NCBI RefSeq assembly: GCF_000621165.1
Contig: NZ_KK211218.1
Span: 427,196-491,195 of the forward strand
DNA from: Enterovibrio calviensis DSM 14347
GTDB taxonomy: Bacteria > Pseudomonadota > Gammaproteobacteria > Enterobacterales > Vibrionaceae
DNA: 64,000 bases
Direction of reading: 5' to 3'
This document shows positions 55,292-63,741 of this stretch, piece by piece. A program made the translations under genes and the position numbers. Position 1 is the stretch's first letter, and each line of letters begins with the position of its first letter. The notes beneath the pieces are model-generated. The model saw nothing but the letters and a program-made list of their open reading frames with translations, ran no database searches and was not told the DNA's origin.

Positions 55292-55759
55292 ATGCTTGTG
55301 AATGAAAATTGGTTTGAAGATATACAAACTTGGTATCAACAAGGCCGCAGCGCGAGCTATCAAGAACTTGTGACGATTATTGCTAACACCCCCAGTTTCC
55401 TATTTACGCCCCCTATCGATGATCGTCAAAGTGATGCCATTGCCTATTTTGTTGACGGTTGTGATAGGTTACAGCGTCACTATGAAAGCGAAGGAAAAGT
55501 CGAAGAAGCGTATAACTACATGCAGTTTTGCTATGCCAAGCTTCAAGCACTCGCGACTCATGCTGAGGTAGAGAAAGACGTTAAAAGATGGAGCCTTAAA
55601 AAGCTCGATACGATCATCGTCTCGATGATGGAGTTTTGTCAGCAACAGCACGACAACGCATGGCTAAAAGAGAGTGAGTTACTGGTGGAATTGCACGTTG
55701 CATTTATGCAAGGTCAAAATGGATTGAACCTCTATCAATCACGCCGCTCTTTGCGATAG
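55292..55759 (+). CDS. Small helical protein of unknown function
   Basis: A 155-residue all-helical cytosolic protein: WFEDIQTWYQQGRSASYQELVTIIANTPS and RWSLKKLDTIIVSMMEFCQQQ are the clearest segments. ATG 55292 follows AAGGAG by nine bases; the longer frame from GTG 55223 runs through a hairpin and has no ribosome site. I do not recognise a family. It is the third gene of a possible unit after the kinase and CheX-like gene, although a hairpin with GTGGCGG/CCGCCAC lies between. A matS variant sits inside it. Confidence 0.65.
   Translation: MLVNENWFEDIQTWYQQGRSASYQELVTIIANTPSFLFTPPIDDRQSDAIAYFVDGCDRLQRHYESEGKVEEAYNYMQFCYAKLQALATHAEVEKDVKRWSLKKLDTIIVSMMEFCQQQHDNAWLKESELLVELHVAFMQGQNGLNLYQSRRSLR
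55468..55480. promoter_or_regulatory. matS-like site (one mismatch, reverse variant)
   Basis: GTTACAGCGTCAC; reverse complement GTGACGCTGTAAC. Confidence 0.5.
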
Positions 55760-55830
55760 AGAAAAGCCACGCCTTTTACAAACAACGTTATCCATTCGAC
55801 ATACTCTTTACGACATTTTCAACACGAAGA

Positions 55831-55856
55831 AGAGCCGACATCAGTGTCGGCTCTTT
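55831..55856. terminator. Bidirectional terminator between unknown gene and fruA
   Basis: AGAGCCGACA/TGTCGGCTCT with a TCAG loop; TTTTGTC on the plus side, TCTTCG on the minus side. Confidence 0.8.
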
Positions 55857-55928
55857 TGTCTTTCATTATTTGTATGAGCACATTCGCTTCAGGCTATGAC
55901 TCACCGCTTATGTTGTCAGTGATGTCTG

Positions 55929-57662
55929 CTATGCCGCTTGCGGTGCGGCTTGCGCCTCTTCACGTTGCTTCAGCGCCGCATATACAACGCCCGTAACAAT
56001 CGTACCCGCCGCAATCGCGCCTAAGTAAAGCAGCACTGGTGTAATCGCATTTGGAATGAACAACACAAAGATACCGCCATGAGGAGCCATGAGTTTGGCA
56101 CCAACCAGCATCGATAACGCACCTGTTAACGCTCCACCGGCAATACATGCTGGGATAACTCTCATTGGGTCACGTGCCGCAAATGGAATGGCCCCTTCTG
56201 AGATAAAGCAAAGACCAAGCACAAACGATGCCTTACCCGCTTCACGCTCTTGCATTGAAAACTTACTTCTCGCCAACAGCGTCGCTAACCCCATACCCAT
56301 CGCAGGTACCATGCCCGCAGCCATGACAGCGGCCATCGGCGTGTACGTTTGTGACGCTAACAAACCAACACCAAAGGTATAGGCCGCTTTGTTAACCGGG
56401 CCGCCCAAATCGAAGCACATCATTGCCCCGAGAATCACACCAAGTAACACGGCGTTGGTCGAACCCATGCTGTTCAAGAACTCGGTCAAACTGTTCATGA
56501 CGCCAGCAACAGGGCCACCCACCACAAAGATCATCACTAGACCGGTGATCAAACTCGCCACCAATGGAATGATAAGAATCGGTTTCAGGGCTGCCATCGA
56601 GTCTGGCAATTCCACTTTATCAGCAATGAATTTCGCGGTGTAACCCGCCAAGAAGCCCGCCACAATACCGCCAAGGAAACCAGCGCCTGTAGAGCTTGCA
56701 AGCATACCGCCGATCAAACCTGGCGCTAAACCAGGGCGATCTGCAATTGAGAAAGCAATGAAACCCGCCAGCACCGGAACCATGAGCGCAAATGCACTTC
56801 CGCCGCCAATTTCCATCAATGCAGCAGCAAGTGTGCCTTCTTCTTTAAACGCTTCGATACCAAATACAAAAGACAGCGCAATACACAGCCCACCAGCAAC
56901 AACCAATGGCAGCATATGCGAAACGCCTGTCATCAAGTGTTTATAAGCGCCAGTACGTTCGTTTTTGTTCCCGCCACCAGCTTTGGCTCCAGAATGTATA
57001 TACAATTCCGCTTGCTCAAAAGACTGATTTAATTCTTGTTTTGTTTTCTTGAGTGCCGCGCCAGTGCTAGTACGGTAAACACGCTTTCCGTCGAAGCGAG
57101 ACATATCTACTTCGATATCGGCAGCAATAAACACCAAATCTGCCTGCGCGATTTCCTCTTCTGTCAGTTGATTCTTCGCACCCACCGAACCACGAGTTTC
57201 AATCTTCACCAACATGCCTTGCGCTTTGGCTTCCTCTTCCACCGCTTCTGCGGCCATAAATGTATGCGCAACACCTGTTGGACACGCTGTAATACCCACA
57301 ATGCGTTTTTGCGCTTGCGCTGACATGTCTGATTCTGATGCGACGGCACTGTGTACATAGACACTCGCGTTTTCCGCAGCATGTTTGATTAAATCGGTCG
57401 CATTGGCATAGCATTCTTCTAAAGACGCTTGATAGACATTCTTACCATCAAAACGCGCCATACCAGAAACAGTACCCACCGCAATGACCACGTCAGCGGA
57501 TTCAATGTCTGACTCAGAAACTGTTTCCACGGCTTTAACGGTGTTTTGACACTCAATCACAGTGCTCCATTTCAACGCAGACGCTGCTTTTTCCAACAAA
57601 CCAGCTGCAATAATGGTGTTTGCGACGCCACTTGGGCACGATGTAATAATTACGGCTTTCAT
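55929..57662 (-). CDS. fruA: PTS fructose transporter subunit EIIB'BC
   Basis: A 577-residue inner-membrane PTS component that takes up fructose and phosphorylates it to fructose 1-phosphate. Order: an EIIB' domain (Cys9 in TSCPSGVANT), an EIIB domain with phosphocysteine Cys127 in TACPTGVAHTFMAAEAV, and an EIIC domain with about nine membrane segments from residue 240. It overlaps fruK by four bases (ATGA). The fruBKA order and the divergent regulator are conserved with V. cholerae and enterobacteria. Phosphoryl transfer runs from FruB to Cys127. Confidence 0.96.
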   Translation of the reverse strand: MKAVIITSCPSGVANTIIAAGLLEKAASALKWSTVIECQNTVKAVETVSESDIESADVVIAVGTVSGMARFDGKNVYQASLEECYANATDLIKHAAENASVYVHSAVASESDMSAQAQKRIVGITACPTGVAHTFMAAEAVEEEAKAQGMLVKIETRGSVGAKNQLTEEEIAQADLVFIAADIEVDMSRFDGKRVYRTSTGAALKKTKQELNQSFEQAELYIHSGAKAGGGNKNERTGAYKHLMTGVSHMLPLVVAGGLCIALSFVFGIEAFKEEGTLAAALMEIGGGSAFALMVPVLAGFIAFSIADRPGLAPGLIGGMLASSTGAGFLGGIVAGFLAGYTAKFIADKVELPDSMAALKPILIIPLVASLITGLVMIFVVGGPVAGVMNSLTEFLNSMGSTNAVLLGVILGAMMCFDLGGPVNKAAYTFGVGLLASQTYTPMAAVMAAGMVPAMGMGLATLLARSKFSMQEREAGKASFVLGLCFISEGAIPFAARDPMRVIPACIAGGALTGALSMLVGAKLMAPHGGIFVLFIPNAITPVLLYLGAIAAGTIVTGVVYAALKQREEAQAAPQAA

Positions 57663-58633
57663 CTCTCTACCCCTGATTGATTATCGGCGGATAACGATTC
57701 GATACAAATTTCATTTTGAATAGCGGTTACTTGGTTAATATCAGAGACACCAACATTGATCTGGGTGACAGCCAACGCAGACAAGGCGGTGGCAAAACGG
57801 AGCGACGCTTCTTTTGTCCATTGATTGAGTTCCGCCCAACACATGCCCGCGACCAGGGTATCTCCAGCCCCCACGGTGCTAACCACTTCCATCTTCGGCG
57901 GCTGGCTTGCTAACCATTCTCCCTCGCAGCACCAAAGCACCCCGTCAGCACCCCGTGAAATAACAACATTTTGAATGCCCGTAGCTGCCAACGCTGCGCC
58001 AGCGTCAAGCAGTGACTGATAGTCGGTCAACTCTCTACCCGCCCACTGCGATAACTCTTCATCGTTAGGTTTCACCAACCAAGGGGATGCTTTTAGCCCC
58101 TCAACCAAGGCGGCATTGCTGCTGTCAAAAAAGACTTTCTTTCCTTTCTCGCGCAACGCGGAAATCCAACCGTGTAAATGCTCAGGAGTCACCCCGACAG
58201 GAAGGCTACCTGCAATCACAAACAGATCATTGGTTTCAGCCAGTTCAAACAAGGTGTTCTCAAAAGCGTGTAGCGCAGCGGAATCTACGGTGACGCCAGG
58301 GAAGTTCAAATCTGTTACACGGCCAGTATCTTCAACCAACTTCACGTTGATGCGAGATGCACCCTCAACACGAATAAACTGGTCATTGACCCCAAGTTGC
58401 TCAAACAAATGAGCAAATGGGTCTTGGTTTTCCGCGCCGAGAAAGCCCGTTACCGTGACGTTTGCACCAAGTTCGGCAAGTACCTTTGCGACATTCACAC
58501 CCTTGCCACCGGGGTTAAGGTTCGAAGCATCAATCAGGTTCACGAAACCTGCTTTCAGTGTTCCCATGCTTCCAGTCATGTCTAAAGCGGGGTTTAAGGT
58601 GACAGTCACGACACCGTTACTATTCATCATCAT
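57659..58633 (-). CDS. fruK: 1-phosphofructokinase
   Basis: Converts fructose 1-phosphate to fructose 1,6-bisphosphate. The 324-residue PfkB-family protein has TLNPALDMTGSM at the N-terminus, the GGKGVNVAKVLAELG motif, and the C-terminal anion hole/catalytic GAGDTLVAGMCW. It starts with three consecutive ATG codons directly after the fruB stop; GGTGAGGG upstream provides the ribosome site. E. coli FruK is 312 residues. Confidence 0.95.
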   Translation of the reverse strand: MMMNSNGVVTVTLNPALDMTGSMGTLKAGFVNLIDASNLNPGGKGVNVAKVLAELGANVTVTGFLGAENQDPFAHLFEQLGVNDQFIRVEGASRINVKLVEDTGRVTDLNFPGVTVDSAALHAFENTLFELAETNDLFVIAGSLPVGVTPEHLHGWISALREKGKKVFFDSSNAALVEGLKASPWLVKPNDEELSQWAGRELTDYQSLLDAGAALAATGIQNVVISRGADGVLWCCEGEWLASQPPKMEVVSTVGAGDTLVAGMCWAELNQWTKEASLRFATALSALAVTQINVGVSDINQVTAIQNEICIESLSADNQSGVER

Positions 58634-59749
58634 TTAACCCTCACCTAAACCGTTACTGATGGCCTCGCCAATCGCATCTATGGCTTGCTGCGCATCAATA
58701 CCATCCGCGGTAAATTCCAGTTCGTGTCCATGTTTCACACCTAACGCGATCACTTTCATCAAGCTCTTGGCATTCACTTGCTTGGCGTCAGTGCTGGCAT
58801 TGGATACCCAAATCTGTGACTCATATTTTTTCGCCACACTCACCAACATCGCGCCTGGGCGTGCATGTAGGCCATGCGCATTTTTGATTTTGTACGTTTT
58901 GCTAATCCCAGCCTGTCGCAATTCCGTCAGCGCTTTGATCACATCACCGGAAGACTTTGCATACACATCTGCCACACTTCCATTGAACAGAAGCGCACTG
59001 AGGTTATTCATGATCTCAACATGCGCTGAGCCTGATGCCGCGACGGTCATCAAGCCTTTTACTGGTTTACTGTTCAATTCGAACGGCGTTGCCACTGAAA
59101 TGAAAGACAGCGCCGGTTGATTAACCCCCAAGACAGAAGACGACAACCAAAGGCCCTGCCCCAAATATGTGGCAGGTTTCGCCAACACATCGGCAATAAA
59201 TGCATCGTTGACGGCTTTTGCATTCTTTAACTTGCCCGCACTCACAGCGATCAACGAAATGACATCAGCGGCGGGAAACTCAATGGTGATAACAGAATCA
59301 TCCAGTAACAGTGTTTTTTGATTGCCACCATTCAATACCGTAAGCACATCGTCAGCGGAATCTGCCTTTTTCAGCGCGTCTTCTACGTCGTCTGCAGACA
59401 ACACATGCGTGAGTTGCTTCAATATCCCCAAATGTTCATCAGATTTTGCAGCGATGCCAATGGCCAGATACACAGTGTTGCCATCGCCCCAATCAACGCC
59501 TTCAGGAAAATGATGGATTTGAACACCGGTTTTGTTCACCAAATCTCGCGTATCAGTCGTGCCATGTGGAATCGCAATACCATTGCCAAGAAACGTCGAA
59601 TTTTGAGCTTCACGCGCCAACATGCCCGTCTCATAGCCTTCAGCGACAAGGCCTTTGTTGACTAAATCTAGGGCGATGCCCTTTATCGCGTCTTGCTTGG
59701 TTATTGCGTGTTTGCCTAAGAGAATATCGTTTGGTGTCAGTTCCAACAT
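58634..59749 (-). CDS. fruB: Fused PTS fructose EIIA/HPr protein FPr
   Basis: A 371-residue cytosolic phosphocarrier with an N-terminal EIIA-fructose domain (His62 in GIAIPHGTTDTRD), a degenerate receiver-like linker and a C-terminal HPr domain with the active histidine in NAHGLHARPGAMLVS and the regulatory-site region KSLMKVIALGVKHG. It passes phosphate from EI to FruA. First gene of fruBKA; three Cra-type operators lie in the 262 bases upstream. Confidence 0.95.
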   Translation of the reverse strand: MLELTPNDILLGKHAITKQDAIKGIALDLVNKGLVAEGYETGMLAREAQNSTFLGNGIAIPHGTTDTRDLVNKTGVQIHHFPEGVDWGDGNTVYLAIGIAAKSDEHLGILKQLTHVLSADDVEDALKKADSADDVLTVLNGGNQKTLLLDDSVITIEFPAADVISLIAVSAGKLKNAKAVNDAFIADVLAKPATYLGQGLWLSSSVLGVNQPALSFISVATPFELNSKPVKGLMTVAASGSAHVEIMNNLSALLFNGSVADVYAKSSGDVIKALTELRQAGISKTYKIKNAHGLHARPGAMLVSVAKKYESQIWVSNASTDAKQVNAKSLMKVIALGVKHGHELEFTADGIDAQQAIDAIGEAISNGLGEG

Positions 59750-59822
59750 GTTGCTACCTCGCCGTTTGGTGAATCATTGTCACCCACTGTTACGTGTCTC
59801 AGTGATGTCTGGTTACTTCAAA

Positions 59823-59838
59823 GCTGAATCGTTTCAGC
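59823..59838. promoter_or_regulatory. Cra (FruR) operator 1
   Basis: GCTGAATCGTTTCAGC, matching the Cra consensus GCTGAAWCGNTTCAGC completely. Confidence 0.9.
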
Positions 59839-59879
59839 ATTGAAGTAAAAAAATGGGTTTCGCGCACATTTTTAAACAT

Positions 59880-59895
59880 GCTGAAACCTTTCAGC
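59880..59895. promoter_or_regulatory. Cra (FruR) operator 2
   Basis: GCTGAAACCTTTCAGC, one base from the consensus at the centre; 57 bases from operator 1. Confidence 0.88.
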
Positions 59896-59902
59896 TATTG
59901 AT

Positions 59903-59918
59903 GCTGAATCCTTTCAGC
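59903..59918. promoter_or_regulatory. Cra (FruR) operator 3
   Basis: GCTGAATCCTTTCAGC, 23 bases from operator 2, on the cra side. Confidence 0.88.
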
Positions 59919-60011
59919 CTATAATGCAAAGAATGATGATGATCCAATTTGCGTTTTTTGATCACGCGCACAACTTGCTTACCACGAGCACGACAACGGG
60001 CATAAGAAACC

Positions 60012-60992
60012 ATGAAGCTAGATGAAATTGCCAAACTGGCGGGTGTTTCACGTACCACGGCAAGCTATGTCATCAACGGGAAATCGGCCAAGTATCGCAT
60101 TAGCGAACGAACCCAGCAGAAAGTCATGGCCGTAGTGGACGAACATAACTATCGCCCCGATCATGCCGCCAGCGCACTAAGAGCAGGCACGAGCCGATCC
60201 TTTGGCCTAGTTATTCCTGACTTAGAAAACACCAGCTATGCAAAAATCGCCAAGCTACTGGAACGAGACGCTCGACAGGCTGGCTATCAATTGATCATTA
60301 GTTGCTCTGATGACAACCCAACCACAGAAATGCAGGTTGCCAACACTCTACTCAATCGAAAAATAGACGCTTTGATTGTTGCGACCTCCTTACCCGCAGA
60401 CAATAGCTTTTACCCTGCCATTCAGGCTTCAGGCACCCCGGTGATCGCCATTGACCGTGCGCTGAATGACGAAGATTTCGCGTGTGTGATCAGTGAAGAT
60501 TTAGAAGGTGCCTTTGCGTTAACTGAGAAACTGCTTGATGGCGAGATCAAGTCTGTTGGGTTGATCGGTGCTGTCCCAGAACTAGGGATTTCACGAGAAC
60601 GCGAACGTGGTTTTATTTCAGCGGCTAACAAAGCTGGTGTCGCCACTCAAGTCATTAACGGCGAACAGTTCAGTCAAGAAGAAGGCAAACGATTAATGCT
60701 TTGCTGGTATGACAATAACCTCTTGCCTGACGCCGTTGTCACCACGTCTTATGCGTTGTTTGAAGGCGTGCTTGATGCCATTCTTGTTCACCCAGAGATT
60801 GCGACCAGAACACGATTCGCTACCTTTGGCGATAACCGTATGCTCGATTTCATTCCGATGAAAGTCCACTCATTGCCTCAACAGTTTGAGCTTATCAGTG
60901 AGCATGCATTAGAACTCACGCTAAATGCTATTTCAGGCCGCTACCAACAAGGCGTTGAGGTTGTGCCAAGAAAACCGAAATGGCGAAGCTGA
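60012..60992 (+). CDS. cra: Catabolite repressor/activator Cra (FruR), LacI family
   Basis: A 326-residue LacI-type regulator that binds fructose 1-phosphate. The N-terminal helix-turn-helix MKLDEIAKLAGVSRTTASYVINGK matches E. coli Cra at the recognition helix, and the sensor domain from residue 60 to the end is typical (SFGLVIPDLENTSYAKIAK, IGAVPELGISRERERGF). It is divergent from fruBKA; the three operators in between imply regulation of the fru operon and possibly of itself. In V. cholerae FruR is reported to activate fru transcription with fructose 1-phosphate rather than merely repress it. Confidence 0.94.
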   Translation: MKLDEIAKLAGVSRTTASYVINGKSAKYRISERTQQKVMAVVDEHNYRPDHAASALRAGTSRSFGLVIPDLENTSYAKIAKLLERDARQAGYQLIISCSDDNPTTEMQVANTLLNRKIDALIVATSLPADNSFYPAIQASGTPVIAIDRALNDEDFACVISEDLEGAFALTEKLLDGEIKSVGLIGAVPELGISRERERGFISAANKAGVATQVINGEQFSQEEGKRLMLCWYDNNLLPDAVVTTSYALFEGVLDAILVHPEIATRTRFATFGDNRMLDFIPMKVHSLPQQFELISEHALELTLNAISGRYQQGVEVVPRKPKWRS

Positions 60993-61172
60993 CTTAGCCA
61001 GTCGCAATGAGCGAGAAAACAAAAGAATGAACGAGTGAATGGCCGATAACGGTACAGCGTTCGTTTACGCAAATTGCCGATGTTCTATACGGATTTGGGC
61101 TTCATTCGATAACAAATGCGCAAGGTAGCGGATTAAGCTCACATTTTTAGGAAAAGACAAAACACTTGCTGG

Positions 61173-61178
61173 TATACT
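61173..61178 (+). promoter_or_regulatory. Extended -10 promoter element of yibL
   Basis: TATACT preceded by TGG (61170-61172). Transcription starting about 61185 would leave only some ten bases before the 26-codon upstream frame. Confidence 0.5.
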
Positions 61179-61194
61179 CCCCCACATCAAATTA

Positions 61195-61275
61195 ATGACA
61201 GATGAACGCCTTAAAGCAGGCCTTTTGATTTGGAAGGCACCTGAACAAGGCATGTTTGAAAAGGCAAAGCCATGA
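61195..61275 (+). CDS. Putative 26-codon upstream reading frame of yibL
   Basis: ATG at 61195 opens a frame of 26 residues ([20 protein letters not shown] followed by FEKAKP) whose TGA overlaps the yibL ATG as ATGA. No Shine-Dalgarno precedes it; its start lies about ten bases after the predicted transcript start. This is suggestive of translational coupling, but the frame may be fortuitous. Confidence 0.35.
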   Translation: MTDERLKAGLLIWKAPEQGMFEKAKP

Positions 61276-61628
61276 ATTTAAAAACGACCCTGCAAGAAGA
61301 TAACGCAAAGCTTGATTTGTGCCGCCGTCAGCTAGATGTTGCTAACGTGACTAAAAACCATGAAGACATCGAAACGCTGACTACTCAGATCAATGAGCTG
61401 ACGATGAGAATCTCTGACACCAAAGCGAAGCTGCAAAGCCAGCTTAGTGAAAAAGCACAGAAAATCGTCGCGTTGAAGTTCAACCGTGCATTGTCAAAAG
61501 CTGAACAAGCAGACATGGGCAAGTTGAAGAAATCTGTGCGCGGTTTGATGGTTGTGCACCCGATGACAGCATTGGGTAAAGAAATCGGTGTTGAAGAAGT
61601 AACAGGCTACGCACACAAGCCGTTCTAA
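61272..61628 (+). CDS. yibL: YibL family ribosome-associated protein
   Basis: A 118-residue protein with an N-terminal coiled coil and the conserved C-terminal block [29 protein letters not shown], nearly identical to E. coli YibL (120 residues), which copurifies with ribosomes. AAGG lies seven bases before the ATG. A short upstream frame overlaps the start. Downstream, a 12-base hairpin lies at 61646-61703. Function is not known in detail. Confidence 0.9.
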   Translation: MNLKTTLQEDNAKLDLCRRQLDVANVTKNHEDIETLTTQINELTMRISDTKAKLQSQLSEKAQKIVALKFNRALSKAEQADMGKLKKSVRGLMVVHPMTALGKEIGVEEVTGYAHKPF

Positions 61629-61645
61629 TCACACGAGCATCTTAA

Positions 61646-61703
61646 ACAGTGAGAATCCACTTAGCCGCGAGATCCTACTTCGCAGCTTGGTATTCTCACT
61701 GTT
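61646..61703. repeat. Perfect 12-base inverted repeat downstream of yibL
   Basis: AACAGTGAGAAT and ATTCTCACTGTT are separated by 34 bases, with no T tract after the stem. Could be a terminator-like or structural element. Confidence 0.6.
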
Positions 61704-61913
61704 CATTCCGCTACACTAAGAGCACGACTGAACCACATCCTCGATAATCTTGTGTCCAATAGCGACAAAGCCATAAATTACACTCTTTTATTGACCTGCC
61801 TCGACAAAAATATCTGAAACTCTCACCTTCGCTCTCTGCTTTGCCTACCCTGCCCAAGTACTGATCTTCTATTCACCAAAAGCAATGAAAACCACTTGAG
61901 TCAGGAATCACTC

Positions 61914-62474
61914 ATGAAACGTTTCAAAGGACTGACCCTCATCGAAATGATTGTTTCTATTTCGGTTCTGGGCGCGATAACGGCCGTTGCTGTCCCCGTT
62001 TTTAGTAACCAATTTGACCAAGCACGCGCTGAGAAGCTCGAGCACGATATTTTGCAACTCGTCGACCTCACGGCGTCACGGTCGGTCCAACGATGGAAGC
62101 CGACTTACATCCATTTGATCAACATTCCCTCTGAAACGGCAACGACTGACAGTTCTTGGTGCATTGTCGCTTCCACATACAGCTCAGTGACGGAATGCTC
62201 AGATGCAGACGATACAGCGGCAGAAACAGCCAATGAAAAACGAATCGCCACAGTGTGGGGAGATCAACATCAGAACCTACAACTAAAGCGTCTTACCAGT
62301 CAGACAAAATTCATGTTCGACAACAACAGCTATTCACTGTTCCTCGACGATGATCGCCAATTTGATATTAGCTTTGTTGAAGCCCAGTCAGGCCGCAACA
62401 CCTTTACCGCCAAGGTGATGCACTTCAAAGATTTTGAGTTTAAAGAAGTAGTACTTGAAGGGGATGGCAGCTAA
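61914..62474 (+). CDS. Type IV pilin-like (pseudopilin) protein with prepilin signal
   Basis: A 186-residue protein with a class III prepilin leader MKRFKG|LTLIEMIVSISVLGA: cleavage after Gly, hydrophobic stretch and Glu at mature position 5. ATG 61914 follows AGGAA by eight bases; an earlier in-frame start adds six residues and is less likely. The soluble part contains two cysteines (WCIV and TECSD) about 16 residues apart. It resembles FimT/GspH-type minor pilins in length, but no other pilus genes are nearby. PilD would process it. Confidence 0.8.
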   Translation: MKRFKGLTLIEMIVSISVLGAITAVAVPVFSNQFDQARAEKLEHDILQLVDLTASRSVQRWKPTYIHLINIPSETATTDSSWCIVASTYSSVTECSDADDTAAETANEKRIATVWGDQHQNLQLKRLTSQTKFMFDNNSYSLFLDDDRQFDISFVEAQSGRNTFTAKVMHFKDFEFKEVVLEGDGS

Positions 62475-62479
62475 AGCTC

Positions 62480-62659
62480 ATTGGCGTTTCAGAGGTATGG
62501 ACGCATCCTTATGTTGGTCATACCGCAAGCCTTAATGTACTCAGAAAGTGCGGTTTTCAACACCATGGTATCTTGAAAGATCACGCAGCGTTCCCAACGC
62601 TAGGAAGCGGTCAATTTGATTGTGCAGATATGCGTATTTGTTTAAAGACCCTGAAGTAG
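62480..62659 (+). pseudogene. C-terminal fragment of a GNAT acetyltransferase
   Basis: In frame from 62480 to a TAG at 62657-62659, the translation reads VSEVWTHPYVGHTASLNVLR followed by KCGFQHHGILKDHAAFPTLG and ends MRICLKTLK. The N-x-x-S/LNVLRKCGF...HGI pattern is the C-terminal acetyl-CoA-binding part of GNAT enzymes. The N-terminal two thirds are missing; the preceding pseudopilin gene ends six bases before. The fragment is probably a recombination remnant. Not detectable as an intact gene; the family call is moderate. Confidence 0.6.
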
Positions 62660-62898
62660 GCAGACAATCGTTAGGGTGTTTTAGTTCTAGGACACTCTCA
62701 ATACTTTGCTCCACAATTAAATACCAATAATCAAACATTCACCATTCTCTTTTGAATCAAAATCATCACTTCGAAATAATCAATCCCGTCAATTACATGG
62801 TTAATGAGTCATTCTCCGTAAAGTAGCTTTCCAATTGAGCATCAGAACACACGATGGTTCAACATCTTTGGTCTGAATTAATTTCAAGGATGATACTC

Positions 62899-63120
62899 GT
62901 GAAAAAATTAGTCTGTATAAGTGCGCTGGTTGCTCTAATTTCAGCTTGTAGCGAAGAAGAGCTAACCCGAGACAAACAGTGGTATATGGAAAATCCAGAG
63001 CAAATGACGCTTAAAGTCGCTGAGTGTGATAACGACGCTAATCTAGCGACAAGTCAAAACTGCAAAAACGCTCTAAAAGCCAAGCAGAAACTATTGCTCA
63101 ACAAGTGGAAGAATGGCTAA
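62899..63120 (+). CDS. EexN-like lipoprotein
   Basis: A 73-residue lipoprotein starting at GTG 62899 (AAGGA eight bases upstream; the ATG at 62890 is directly adjacent to that site). Signal MKKLVCISALVALISAC ends in a lipobox, and the mature part CSEEELTRDKQWYMENPEQM continues with VAECDND... and QNCKNALKAKQ, the pattern of the EexN family of plasmid entry-exclusion lipoproteins. No conjugation genes accompany it, so an exclusion role is not assured. Confidence 0.75.
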   Translation: MKKLVCISALVALISACSEEELTRDKQWYMENPEQMTLKVAECDNDANLATSQNCKNALKAKQKLLLNKWKNG

Positions 63121-63273
63121 GGCCTTACCGTACGTGCATAGATTAATGAAATATTGCTGCATTTTTCAGTTCCAACCAAAAACGGTTTTTAACGAATTAA
63201 TCATTCTATGATGACCTTAGTTAAGCGCCGTTTATGGTTAAATTGATTTCACTTTCTCCATCGGCGATAGTTA

Positions 63274-63732
63274 ATGAAAAAATATATAGAACCAACGACC
63301 AATGAGTCTTTTGTTCGAGTTTTAGTTCCCTTCTCAGGCTTAGTTGCTTCACTCTATCTTGCCTACTCCGAACATTGGTTTTTGGCGCTAAACACGGTAC
63401 TGATTAGCGGGTTGGTTTTCCATAAATGCAAACGCAATCTACTGCTAAGAAAGACCGAATACCCTTCTCATGATGGAAACTATCAGAACTGCAAAAGGGC
63501 CGCTGTCATACATGGTTGGAACACAGTCAGTGACATTGAGATGGTACGGTTAGAGTTTGAGACGGAAGCGTCTTTGGGAAGTTGGGGAGAATTGATCACT
63601 GTCCTTTTTACTCGATCTGGCATTTCAATCAACAGCCGTCCTTCACCATTAGCTCGCCCATCAATAACGTCTTTTGGAAGAAACAAAGAAAACGTCAATA
63701 AAGTGATGGCTATGCTCGAATCAAACTCGTAA
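63274..63732 (+). CDS. Small membrane protein of unknown function
   Basis: A 152-residue protein with two hydrophobic helices (about 14-32 and 36-52) at the N-terminus and a soluble beta-rich remainder ending NVNKVMAMLESNS. No family is recognised. The start MKKYIEPTT is preceded by a weak ribosome site. It is convergent with the umuC fragment, ending nine bases before it. Confidence 0.6.
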   Translation: MKKYIEPTTNESFVRVLVPFSGLVASLYLAYSEHWFLALNTVLISGLVFHKCKRNLLLRKTEYPSHDGNYQNCKRAAVIHGWNTVSDIEMVRLEFETEASLGSWGELITVLFTRSGISINSRPSPLARPSITSFGRNKENVNKVMAMLESNS

Positions 63733-63741
63733 TCATCACAC

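Noticed and set aside
58601-58612. GTGACAGTCAC in fruK as a matS site
   Set aside because: The spacer is one base rather than three, so the arms are wrongly placed for MatP.
62541-62738. Minus-strand frame of 65 codons over the acetyltransferase remnant
   Set aside because: The plus strand has a clear GNAT-like pattern in this interval, so the antisense frame is a shadow.
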